The position numbers and the translations under genes are program-made. DNA of 21,320 nt from Desulfobacteraceae bacterium (lineage in GTDB: Bacteria; Desulfobacterota; Desulfobacteria; Desulfobacterales; BuS5). The notes below the pieces were generated by a model. The model searched no databases. It was not told where the DNA came from and was given only the letters and a program-made list of their open reading frames with translations. How positions within the stretch are numbered: the first letter of the stretch is position 1; each line of letters opens with the position of its first letter. The stretch is taken from the NCBI GenBank assembly GCA_030642865.1, contig DAOWMW010000002.1, positions 1 to 21,320 of the forward strand, given 5' to 3'. Below, in pieces: positions 6,854 to 13,970 of the stretch.

Positions 6854-7192
6854 ATGAGTCAAATATCTCCGGAAAAAAGAAAAAAAATGATTTTTGATTC
6901 CATGTCCGAAAGGCGTCAAAAACATCTGCTGAAAAGAGGATATGATAAATGGGACCCTTTTCAAGAGCCAAAAGATCCCATTGACATAAGAAAAGATAAA
7001 ACCAGGCGCACATCCCAAATGCTTGTGAGGGAATTTTTGCAGTCAAGAACAAGCGAGGAATACAGCAACGCCTATGGCAGGGGGGTTCTTGAAATGTGCA
7101 TTGGTATAATTAATGATGAAGACAGATATAGAGGAATCTTTGATTTTGTAATATGGTATTATGATTTGCTAAAAAAAGAAGGGCATATATAG
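6854..7192 (+). CDS. Small conserved-looking protein of unknown function
   Basis: I do not recognise this 112-residue protein. It is highly charged at the N-terminus (SPEKRKKMIFDSMSERRQKH), with a central KWDPFQEPKDPIDIRKDKTRR and a more hydrophobic C-terminal half containing YGRGVLEMCIGI and FDFVIWYYDLL. There is no signal peptide, and the single cysteine is not part of a motif. Its ATG lies 2 bp after the stop of the YkgJ-like gene, within GGGAGTGTAGAGATG, so translation is likely coupled. This tight pairing suggests the two proteins act together, but that is inference. It is the last plus-strand gene; the opposing mqnA stops 20 bp away. Confidence 0.75.
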   Translation: MSQISPEKRKKMIFDSMSERRQKHLLKRGYDKWDPFQEPKDPIDIRKDKTRRTSQMLVREFLQSRTSEEYSNAYGRGVLEMCIGIINDEDRYRGIFDFVIWYYDLLKKEGHI

Positions 7193-7212
7193 CTTTTCGT
7201 ATTGCAGTAGAA

Positions 7213-8073
7213 TCAATGACTGGTCTGTTTAAAAAAAGATAAATTGATTTTGTTTTGAATCATTTCAGCGTTGACCAGCGCGTCAAAAAAAGTATTAAGC
7301 CCACTTATTTGCAAAGGGCCCAAGTCGTAGCATAACTTTTCATAATAGCTGATGCAAAAATCTGTATCTTTTGTAATTTTTTTTGAGCATGATTTGGCAA
7401 TTTCCCCTATTTTTTCCATGCCGGTTTTTTTTGAGAGCGCAAAAAGGCTGCTGACGGAGGATACAATGTCAGGTTGTCTGTCAGCAAAATTTTTGCCCAC
7501 TGCCCAGATGGAAAATACAAAGGGGAGGCCTGTCATCTCTTTCCACATTTTCCCAAGGTCCCAGATATATTTATAATCCATCCCCCATTTTTTTTCCAGG
7601 GCAGTATCCCCTATGACAAGAAAGGCATCAGGTTTTTTGTAAATATTATGCGAGTCTTTTATTGATTCCTCCTGGAAAACAGGCGTAATTTTTTTTATTA
7701 AAAAAAAGAGTTTTAACAGTTTTGCCGCAGATGCTGATTCATCTGTTAATATCACATTTTTGTCATGGAGTTCGTTAAAAGGATATTTGCTCACAAGGAC
7801 CACACTCATGACATCCCCGGAACATGCAATGCAAAGATCAGGGAGAACTATCCATTCGTCTGCATGCTCGGTATAAGCGACAGAGGAAACAGGGCTGATG
7901 TCAAGTTCTCCGGTTGAGAGCATTTTGTTTAAAACAGACGGAGGGGCGCTCACAATATCGATCCAGGGTGGTTTTAAACCATGGTCGATTCCGTAATATA
8001 CAGGATCCACATTCACAAAGCTTATGCGGCCCACCTTTACCGGCCTTTTTATTAACTCGTCAATTTGTTTCAT
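7213..8073 (-). CDS. mqnA: Chorismate dehydratase MqnA (futalosine pathway)
   Basis: MqnA dehydrates chorismate to 3-[(1-carboxyvinyl)oxy]benzoate, the first step of the futalosine route to menaquinone. The 286-residue protein has the periplasmic-binding-protein-like fold of the family. It opens with VKVGRISFVNVDPVYYGI, followed by SAPPSVLNKMLSTGELDISPVSSVAY and the conserved ACSGDVMSVVLVSK stretch. GMDYKYIWDLGKMWKEMTGLPFVFSIWAV is the typical substrate-pocket region. GGGGAG just upstream of ATG 8073 is a ribosome binding site. It follows the probable MqnX gene by 52 bp, so the two genes are likely co-transcribed. Length and motif spacing are normal. Confidence 0.9.
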   Translation of the reverse strand: MKQIDELIKRPVKVGRISFVNVDPVYYGIDHGLKPPWIDIVSAPPSVLNKMLSTGELDISPVSSVAYTEHADEWIVLPDLCIACSGDVMSVVLVSKYPFNELHDKNVILTDESASAAKLLKLFFLIKKITPVFQEESIKDSHNIYKKPDAFLVIGDTALEKKWGMDYKYIWDLGKMWKEMTGLPFVFSIWAVGKNFADRQPDIVSSVSSLFALSKKTGMEKIGEIAKSCSKKITKDTDFCISYYEKLCYDLGPLQISGLNTFFDALVNAEMIQNKINLSFFKQTSH

Positions 8074-8125
8074 CTCTCCCCGATTTCAAGCTTTAAGCCG
8101 TTAAGTGTGCCTTGATTTTTTTTGT

Positions 8126-9349
8126 TTAAAATTCCCTATACTTCCCACTCAGTTTATGAATATAATCATTAAACTCCATGTTTACAAGGGCTTCCATAAT
8201 ATTTGGTTTTTTTACAGCGTTTAAAGGGAGATAAAGAAATATTCCGTATTTTTCGGGGGAAAGTGATCCTGATCTCTTATCCATCCCCAGGGCAGCAGCA
8301 CCATTGATGGTTCCCATGTCAAAGATTGCTTCGGGGGATACACCGGGAAATGAAGATGCCGTATAAGTCATTTCGTCAAAAACGCTAAGGGAGTCCACAC
8401 TGGCCAGACTATCTGTTCCCAATGACGGCTTTATTCCTGCTTTAAGTATTTTTTCAAGGGGGGGTAACCTTTTATGGAGGTTAAAATTGCTTCTGGGGCA
8501 AAGGGATACCCTGGTTCCGGTATCTGCGATAATTTTAATATCTTTTTCTGTTGCATATAAAAGGTGAACTGCGATGGTCTTTTTATCAAGAATTCCTCTC
8601 TGCTTTAAATGACCAACCGGAGTTTTTACGGAAATATTCCAAAGAGAAAAATCGATTCCCCGCTCTTTTAACAGATCTGCCCATGCCCCTTTTCCTGTTG
8701 CAAAAAAATCAATTTCATCAAGGGATTCGGCAAGGTGAATCGAAAAAGGAAGAGAATATCTGTTTGATATTTTTTTCAGGGATGCAACAAGTTCCGGCGA
8801 GGTCGTGTGGGGAGCATGACCGGCAACAGATGCGATCAGGTTCCGGCCTTTAATATTACAACTGATTTTTTCAGGTAAAAAATTACCGATAAATTCCTTA
8901 AAATTTACCCCGTACATGTTCGATTTTGAAATAATATCCCATGTGGAGTCAAAGGTGGATATATCTCCCACCACACAGCAGCCTGATTTTATCAGTTCAT
9001 CTATTCCATCCAGGGAACTTTTGGCCAGAACTTTTTCCCCCATGATTTCGCGCATATGAATCAATTTTTTCACCCATGATGAAAAACCATTTTCAAAGGG
9101 TACTTTTCCTTTTAATCCTGTCAGGTCAAGATGTGTGTGGGAGTTGATTAAAGGCGGAATTATAACCCCTGGGCCATGGTCTATTACATGGCCGCATTTG
9201 TGTTTACCCCATTTGCCGATCTCCTTGATCAGGCCATTTTCTATTTTTAGATAACCGTCTTGAAAAATTGTTGCTGAATCAGCAATAATCCACTTGGCCC
9301 TGTGGATTACCGAGCCTTTTTTTTTTACAGTGTCGATTAAATAAGTCAT
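8126..9349 (-). CDS. mqnX: Probable aminodeoxyfutalosine deaminase, amidohydrolase family
   Basis: This 407-residue protein belongs to the metal-dependent amidohydrolase superfamily (cytosine/adenosine deaminase type). Metal and catalytic residues are visible: H71-x-H73 (NSHTHLD), H178 and H181 in GHAPHTTS, H205 and E208 in HLAES, H262 in AVHLLYA and D313 in GTDSLAS. CPRSN at 284-288 is typical of the aminodeoxyfutalosine deaminase branch. That enzyme removes the amino group from 6-amino-6-deoxyfutalosine in menaquinone synthesis, and mqnA lies directly downstream, which supports the call. A related deaminase for S-adenosylhomocysteine or methylthioadenosine is the main alternative. I see no clear ribosome binding site before ATG 9349, so the start is uncertain by some residues. 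Confidence 0.78.
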   Translation of the reverse strand: MTYLIDTVKKKGSVIHRAKWIIADSATIFQDGYLKIENGLIKEIGKWGKHKCGHVIDHGPGVIIPPLINSHTHLDLTGLKGKVPFENGFSSWVKKLIHMREIMGEKVLAKSSLDGIDELIKSGCCVVGDISTFDSTWDIISKSNMYGVNFKEFIGNFLPEKISCNIKGRNLIASVAGHAPHTTSPELVASLKKISNRYSLPFSIHLAESLDEIDFFATGKGAWADLLKERGIDFSLWNISVKTPVGHLKQRGILDKKTIAVHLLYATEKDIKIIADTGTRVSLCPRSNFNLHKRLPPLEKILKAGIKPSLGTDSLASVDSLSVFDEMTYTASSFPGVSPEAIFDMGTINGAAALGMDKRSGSLSPEKYGIFLYLPLNAVKKPNIMEALVNMEFNDYIHKLSGKYREF

Positions 9350-9420
9350 TTTGGTTTTGAGGGTTAGTGTTTATGTGATTATTCAGCTGCGCTTGTTACA
9401 GGGCTGTAGTGTAAAATAAT

Positions 9421-9550
9421 GCAAGTTGTGCGGTTAGATTGTTGCAAGGGGGAAGTTTATTTGTTTTTGCAGCGTATTGAATTGTTACAAATTGTGTAGA
9501 ATTTCTTAGTTTTGCTACGCCAAAAAAATGTGATTGTTTGGGGGCGTGTT
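9421..9550. repeat. Interspersed repeat, copy B (diverged)
   Basis: GTGCGGTTAG (9428-9437) is followed by a stretch that matches copy A (335-573) closely. Over AAGTTTATTTGTTTTTGCAG and on to GCGTATTGAAT only two differences from copy A are seen. TAGAATTTCTTAGT, GCTACGCCAAAAAA and GATTGTTTG also recur. The left end resembles the GTGCGGTTAG end of the 1877-2022 element instead of the GTCCGGTTAG end of copies A and C. The right end is not clear. No coding capacity. Confidence 0.6.
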
Positions 9551-9671
9551 TTGGCTGCTTTTTTGCTCTCCGATGCAAAAGAGTTGTTATGTGAAATATT
9601 TTTTTCCGTCATAAAAAATTCCAGAAAATTTTAAATGAGCAGATTGCCAAACATCAAGGCTTCACCAAAAG

Positions 9672-9705
9672 AAGAAAAGCAACAAAATTTCTTGTTGCTT
9701 TTCTT
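9672..9705 (-). terminator. Intrinsic terminator downstream of the GG-leader peptide
   Basis: A perfect 14-bp stem (9672-9685 with 9692-9705) has a 6-nt loop. On the minus strand the 3' arm is TTGTTGCTTTTCTT followed by CTTTTGG, which suits intrinsic termination. It lies about 100 bp after the stop of the 42-codon peptide gene and about 43 bp after the stop of its +1-frame continuation. Confidence 0.6.
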
Positions 9706-9805
9706 GCTTAATAACACCTCCAAAAAGGTTTTTGGTTAGGGGGGTAATTAACATCCTTCTGCAAATTTGCACAGAGGGTTTACAAGAACCTGCCAAATAT
9801 AATGT

Positions 9806-9934
9806 TCACTGGCAAACGAATAAGGCGAATAGGTAAGGCAAGTAATCTTTGATGGCAATCTTGTTCATTATCAGTCCACCTGAAATATCCACCATTTCAT
9901 CTGTACTTAATTCAGTTACACTATACTTTTCCAT
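9806..9934 (-). CDS. Double-glycine-leader peptide (bacteriocin/ComC-like precursor)
   Basis: This 42-residue frame has the leader of class II bacteriocins and peptide pheromones. The first 20 residues contain ELSTDEMVDISGG. Counting back from the Gly-Gly, Leu is at -12, Ser at -11, Glu at -8, Met at -7, Ile at -4 and Gly at -2/-1, the consensus recognised by C39 peptidases of ABC exporters. Cleavage would release 22 residues beginning LIMNKIAIKDY, ending in a hydrophobic tail with one Cys (ALFVCQ). AAAGGA (9941-9946) is six bases before the ATG, and a terminator follows at 9672-9705. The +1 frame stays open to TAA 9748-9750, so the core may be longer through a frameshift. No exporter or immunity gene is visible in the window. 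The leader is clear; the function of the product is unknown. Confidence 0.72.
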   Translation of the reverse strand: MEKYSVTELSTDEMVDISGGLIMNKIAIKDYLPYLFALFVCQ

Positions 9935-10153
9935 TTTTTTTCCTTTGATTTTTAAAAAATTTTTAATTGATACTCATTATTTTATAATTTCATCTATAGA
10001 AATTTCCTTTTTTATGAGGTAAGTTTTTAAACTTTTTTTATAATAAATAATTCAATTGAAATAAAAAAGTCAAGGTAAAAAACATCTATTTTGTTTTACT
10101 AAGGATTTGCCTTACATTTTCAAAATTTTAATCAGTGTAGCTGAATAGTTACT
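9935..10153. other. AT-rich upstream region of the GG-leader peptide
   Basis: This stretch lies between the glnE stop and the peptide start and is very rich in A and T compared with its neighbours. On the minus strand it holds a TTGACT (10068-10073) that could be a -35 element. It also holds a TTCAATTGAA palindrome (10051-10060), a 6-bp hairpin in the leader (9986-9991 with 9999-10004) and a small dyad AAGTTT/AAACTT (10021-10034). No coding frame of note is present. Confidence 0.5.
10040..10073 (-). promoter_or_regulatory. Candidate promoter for the GG-leader peptide
   Basis: Minus-strand TTGACT (10068-10073) matches the sigma-70 -35 box at five of six positions. Downstream AT-rich sequence offers TATTTA at 18 bp or TATTAT (10040-10045) at 22 bp; neither combines a good sequence with ideal spacing. 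The TTCAATTGAA palindrome lies between them and could be an operator. Confidence 0.25.
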
Positions 10154-13042
10154 TCATAAACTCTTATTTTCCAAACAGGAATCCCAGATTTTTTTTATTT
10201 TACATTTTCTATCATGGAATTCATTTTCAGGGACATATATCGGCTTTTCCTGCAAATTCAGTCTGTGGATCCTGCTCCTGTATATTTTGTAAGTCTCTTT
10301 GAGAAAATTGGCAGTATTTTTCTCTATTATGGAAGCGTTGGCAAGGCCGGAAATCTGCCGAATATTATCGGAGAATTCCACAAGAGTATGGTGTTTATCT
10401 GCATTTAACAGTATGAGATATTGAACCATAAACTCTATATCTATAATTCCACCCCGATCATGCTTGATATTAAAGTACCCTGAAATACTATTTCCATGTT
10501 CTTTATCCATCCGTTTTCTCATGGAAATTACTTTTTCTTTTAATATTTTTTCATTACGGGGACGGCACAAAATATCTTTTCGGATTTTTTCAAAACGCTG
10601 AAGAAGGGTCTTGTCGCCACAAATGCCCCTTGCCCGAACAATGGCCTGATGCTCCCATATGTCAGCTGTTTTTATCTGGTAGTCGATGAAGCTTTCCATA
10701 TTCCCCACAAGGTTCCCCCCCCTTCCGCCGGGGCGGAGTCTCATATCTGTTTCATATAATCTCCCGGCTGAGGTATATGTTGTTAAGATATGGATAATTC
10801 TCTGGGCAAGGCGGGAAAAATAGTAGAAAGAGTCTATTTTGTTTAGACTTGTTCCGGGGATATCGATTTTATCTTTGCAAAAAAAAATAAGATCAAGGTC
10901 AGAACCATATCCCAGCTCAATTCCGCCAAATTTCCCATAACCAATAACTGCAAAACCGGAATTATTCTTTTCAGTATCATGGATACCATGTTTTTTTGCA
11001 AGGTGCCTGACTGCAATATCGAACACCTGTTCCAGAACCGTTTCTGCGATATGGGTCAGGTAGTCGCTGACCTTCATGAGTGGAAAAGCCCCTGATATAT
11101 CGGCTGCAGCAACATGGAGTATATTTTTCTGTTTAAAGATTGCAAGTTCTCCGATCTGTTCTTCAAGATTATCACCATCAACACATAAAATTTTATTGGT
11201 CAGATTTTTTTTAAGGAGAGCTATTTTAGGAGGCGAATAGAGTGTGCGTGTGTCAAGAAGTTCATCAAGGAGCACTGGATGTTTTGTAATAAAAGAGATT
11301 GCCCACGGACTGGCACAGGCGAATTTGATAAGGTGGGACAGAGTTTCGGGCTTTTCCACTAAAAGAGAAATATAGGATGTACGCCGTTCAATGGTTTTTA
11401 TAAGATCCACGAGCCTGGTCAAAGCAGGAACGGGCTGGTCTATATGGAGCAGCCTGGTTAACATGAGGGGTATAAGTCTGTTTAGCCTTTTTTTACCTTT
11501 GGTACTCAATGCGCGGGTTTCAGGTGAATTTTTGAGAAATTTCAGAAGGGGAATAATTTCATCGGGATCTTTGAACCCGGCACTTGAAAGTATTTTTTCT
11601 CCATCCTCTCTATTTTCGAGCCTGTTCCATAGTTCTGTAAAATTTTCAAAAAGAGGGTCCTTTTCTGTTTCCTTCTCCCCTCCAAGGAGTTTATCAAAAT
11701 GAAAATGTATATTTTTCATATGATTTCCAAGAGCTTCTGAAAATGATTCCCAGTCATTAAAACCGGCGGCCATGGCCAGGCATCTTTTCCCATGGTCATC
11801 TGTTGGGAGATTATGGGTCTGCTGGTCAGAAAATTCCTGAATACGATTTTCAATGATTCGCAAAAAAATGTATCCTTTTGTCAGGTCATCGTATACTTTT
11901 TTCGGAATGTGCCCTTTTTCAGCGAGGATGAGCAAGACTTTGAGGATATTTCGTTCTTGCAGGTCCGGCTCCACGCCTCCCCTTATGAGCTGAAATATCT
12001 GCCCGAAAAATTCAACCTCCCGGATTCCTCCTGCCCCAAGTTTTATATTACCGGACATCTCTTTTAACAAAACTTCTCTTTCGATCATCTGTTTCATCTC
12101 CCGAAGGGAGTCATAGGCTCCATAATCGAGATACCTCCGGTAAATAAAAGGCTTAAGGATTTTAATAAGCTCTTCACCTTCTTTTTTATCCCCTGCAACA
12201 ACCCTTGCTTTGATCAACGCGTACCGTTCCCATTCACGTCCGTGCCTTTGATAATATTCTTCCATGGTATTAAAATTCATCACCAGGGGTCCACCTTCTC
12301 CAAAAGGTCTAAGCCTTGCATCAACTCTAAAGAGAATGTTCTCAGGTGTTGTATCCCTGAAAAACTTGAGAAAATCCCTTGTAACGCGGGTAAAAAATTC
12401 TTCGCATGTTATTGAAGATTTTTCACCATGAACTATTCCTGCTTCCGGATAAGTGAAAATCAAATCTATATCTGATGAAAAATTCAGTTCAAAGGCACCG
12501 AGTTTTCCCATGCCGAGAATAACAATGTTTTGAGGAGAACCGCTTTTTCCCACGGGGACCCCATACTTTTCACAATTAATATTAAAAAGATGGGAAAAAA
12601 CAACATCCACACATGCATCCGCAAAAGCCGAAAGATCCGCCATGGTCTCCAAAAGATCCGCCATGCCAAGAATATCACGGAGGGCAATTCTGACCATCTC
12701 CCTGGTGCGGAGTCTCCTTAAGGCTTTAATAAATTTCTTTTCATCTGTTTTATTATTGCATTTATGTGAAATCAGACTTATATATTTTCCTTCAGGATAT
12801 GGAATAAAAAGTTCTTTGCTTTTCACAAGATCTAAAAGGATATCAGGGTTGAGTGTACATTTTTGAGCAATGAACCGGCTCAGGGCAAAAGCCTTTTTTA
12901 ACTTTTTAGCCAGAGAAGGATCAGGGTTAAATTTAACTCCCGCAGCATCAGCTGCAAGGGAGAATTCTTCCCATTTATTATCCTGATCTTTTTCAAATTT
13001 TTCCGTGCAGTCTATATCCATGCTGGTCTTGGAAATGTTCAT
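10154..13042 (-). CDS. glnE: Bifunctional glutamine synthetase adenylyltransferase/adenylyl-removing enzyme
   Basis: GlnE tunes glutamine synthetase by adding or removing AMP in response to nitrogen status through PII. The 962-residue length is normal. Two nucleotidyltransferase domains are visible. The N-terminal adenylyl-removing domain has GMGKLGAFELNFSSDIDLIF near residue 176. The C-terminal adenylyltransferase domain has GYGKFGGIELGYGSDLDLIF near residue 697. Both keep the G-x-G-K-x-G and D-x-D motifs. Other family blocks include REWERYALIKARVV, IREVEFFGQIFQL, DMRLRPGGRGGNLV and GIIDIEFMVQYL. There is no clear ribosome binding site before ATG 13042. A 34-codon frame upstream ends in an ATGA overlap with this start, which could couple translation. 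No glnA or glnB is in the window. Confidence 0.96.
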   Translation of the reverse strand: MNISKTSMDIDCTEKFEKDQDNKWEEFSLAADAAGVKFNPDPSLAKKLKKAFALSRFIAQKCTLNPDILLDLVKSKELFIPYPEGKYISLISHKCNNKTDEKKFIKALRRLRTREMVRIALRDILGMADLLETMADLSAFADACVDVVFSHLFNINCEKYGVPVGKSGSPQNIVILGMGKLGAFELNFSSDIDLIFTYPEAGIVHGEKSSITCEEFFTRVTRDFLKFFRDTTPENILFRVDARLRPFGEGGPLVMNFNTMEEYYQRHGREWERYALIKARVVAGDKKEGEELIKILKPFIYRRYLDYGAYDSLREMKQMIEREVLLKEMSGNIKLGAGGIREVEFFGQIFQLIRGGVEPDLQERNILKVLLILAEKGHIPKKVYDDLTKGYIFLRIIENRIQEFSDQQTHNLPTDDHGKRCLAMAAGFNDWESFSEALGNHMKNIHFHFDKLLGGEKETEKDPLFENFTELWNRLENREDGEKILSSAGFKDPDEIIPLLKFLKNSPETRALSTKGKKRLNRLIPLMLTRLLHIDQPVPALTRLVDLIKTIERRTSYISLLVEKPETLSHLIKFACASPWAISFITKHPVLLDELLDTRTLYSPPKIALLKKNLTNKILCVDGDNLEEQIGELAIFKQKNILHVAAADISGAFPLMKVSDYLTHIAETVLEQVFDIAVRHLAKKHGIHDTEKNNSGFAVIGYGKFGGIELGYGSDLDLIFFCKDKIDIPGTSLNKIDSFYYFSRLAQRIIHILTTYTSAGRLYETDMRLRPGGRGGNLVGNMESFIDYQIKTADIWEHQAIVRARGICGDKTLLQRFEKIRKDILCRPRNEKILKEKVISMRKRMDKEHGNSISGYFNIKHDRGGIIDIEFMVQYLILLNADKHHTLVEFSDNIRQISGLANASIIEKNTANFLKETYKIYRSRIHRLNLQEKPIYVPENEFHDRKCKIKKIWDSCLENKSL

Positions 13043-13143
13043 GGGATCATAAAATGGATTTTATGGAGTTCTAATGAGGCCGGATAATTTGCATTTTTGA
13101 TACAAGCTGCAAATTGCCTTAATACTCTAGTTGATTTTTTCAT
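13039..13143 (-). CDS. Possible small ORF coupled to glnE
   Basis: A 34-residue frame starts MKKSTRVLRQFAACIKNANY and ends HFMIP. Its TGA stop overlaps the glnE start as ATGA, an arrangement typical of translational coupling. It fills half of the 196-bp gap between the glycosylase gene and glnE. There is no strong ribosome binding site in front of it and I recognise no family, so it may be chance. Confidence 0.22.
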   Translation of the reverse strand: MKKSTRVLRQFAACIKNANYPASLELHKIHFMIP

Positions 13144-13190
13144 AACTTAATTCAAATATTTTTTTTAAACGATTAATTTCACGAAAGCTG

Positions 13191-13236
13191 AAAAAACAGG
13201 GGCTCAAATGTCGCTGTGGTGATAGATGTAACCCCG
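13191..13236 (-). terminator. Weak terminator-like hairpin after the glycosylase gene
   Basis: On the minus strand GGGGTT pairs with GAGCCCC (six pairs including one G-U) across a loop of about 26 nt, followed by TGTTTTTT. It overlaps the end of the uracil-DNA glycosylase gene. The stem is short, so partial termination at best. Confidence 0.3.
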
Positions 13237-13238
13237 CA

Positions 13239-13958
13239 TTAATATTGATCCATATTGTATTCTTTGATTAATTTTTTCATATCTTCCCATACTGGACGTT
13301 TATCCACAGGATTTTTCAGGAGATGGGAAGGATGATAAGTGGGAATAAGTTTTATGCCGTTATAATCATGAAATCTGCCCCTTAACATGGAAAGGGGTTC
13401 GCCGGTATTTAAAAGCGTCTGCGCAGCGGTCTCTCCCAGGGTGCAGATAAATTCGGGTTTAACAGCTTTTATCTGTCGTTTTAAAAAAGGCAGGCAGGTT
13501 TTTATCTCTTTTGGGGTTGGTTTTTTACCCCCGTGGGGAAAACATTTAACCAGGGTACAAAGGTATAGATCAGCTCTTGTGAGTTTAATGGATTTTATAA
13601 TATTGGTTAAAAGATCCCCTGGGGCTCCGGTAAAGGGTGTCCCGTTTTTATCATCATTTTCATCAGGGGCCCCTCCAATAAAGATGAGCCTGGCTTTGTG
13701 GTTACCTGTACCGAATATGATATTTGTCCGTTTTAAGGATAATCCGCACAATGTGCAGTTTTTTATCTCTGATTCGATTCCATCAAGGGTTTCATTATTG
13801 GTACTCAATGATTCAACTATTTTAAGGCTCTCTTTTGAGCAATTAAACCCTGTGCATCCCATATCTGATAAAAAATGAAGATAACTGGTCAACCCTTCGA
13901 TTAAATTCAGTGCTTTTCCGGGTGGTATTTTCTTTTTATCTATTAATTTTGCTGACAT
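13239..13958 (-). CDS. Uracil-DNA glycosylase, family 4-like (Fe-S)
   Basis: Family-4 uracil-DNA glycosylases excise uracil from DNA and hold a 4Fe-4S cluster. This 239-residue protein has the expected cluster cysteines C68, C71 (CTLC), C139 and C155. It also has the GTPFTGAPGDLL block after motif A and motif B TYHPSHLL at 207-214. Motif A, usually GEAPG-x-x-ED, reads GGAPDENDD here (95-103), so the family Glu is replaced by Gly and the second Gly by Asp. This may mark a divergent subgroup or altered activity. The N-terminal 60 residues are a helical extension seen in many such proteins. It starts 12 bp after glyS, in the same direction, so co-transcription is likely. Confidence 0.85.
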   Translation of the reverse strand: MSAKLIDKKKIPPGKALNLIEGLTSYLHFLSDMGCTGFNCSKESLKIVESLSTNNETLDGIESEIKNCTLCGLSLKRTNIIFGTGNHKARLIFIGGAPDENDDKNGTPFTGAPGDLLTNIIKSIKLTRADLYLCTLVKCFPHGGKKPTPKEIKTCLPFLKRQIKAVKPEFICTLGETAAQTLLNTGEPLSMLRGRFHDYNGIKLIPTYHPSHLLKNPVDKRPVWEDMKKLIKEYNMDQY

Positions 13959-13970
13959 CTGATTTTTATT

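Larger units (their letters stand above)
9350..9805. other. Intergenic region left of the GG-leader peptide
   Basis: This stretch contains a repeat copy (9421-9550), an intrinsic hairpin terminator (9672-9705) and the +1-frame extension of the GG-leader peptide (9748-9866, minus). A 60-codon open frame across 9396-9578 is made almost entirely of repeat sequence and is not supported as a gene. A short frame at 9662-9754 (minus) overlaps the terminator hairpin. Confidence 0.5.

Noticed and set aside
9396..9578. 60-codon minus-strand open frame
   Set aside because: It lies almost entirely inside repeat copy B and has no ribosome binding site or recognisable protein features.
9662..9754. 30-codon minus-strand frame (MLITPLTKNLFGG...) that also contains Gly-Gly
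   Set aside because: Its second half is the terminator hairpin sequence, AGAAGG abuts the ATG with no spacing, and the leader lacks the Glu -8 and Ile -4 pattern.
13300..13308. Perfect DnaA-box-like TTATCCACA
   Set aside because: A single copy inside the glycosylase coding sequence, with no cluster or AT-rich unwinding region, so not evidence for an origin.
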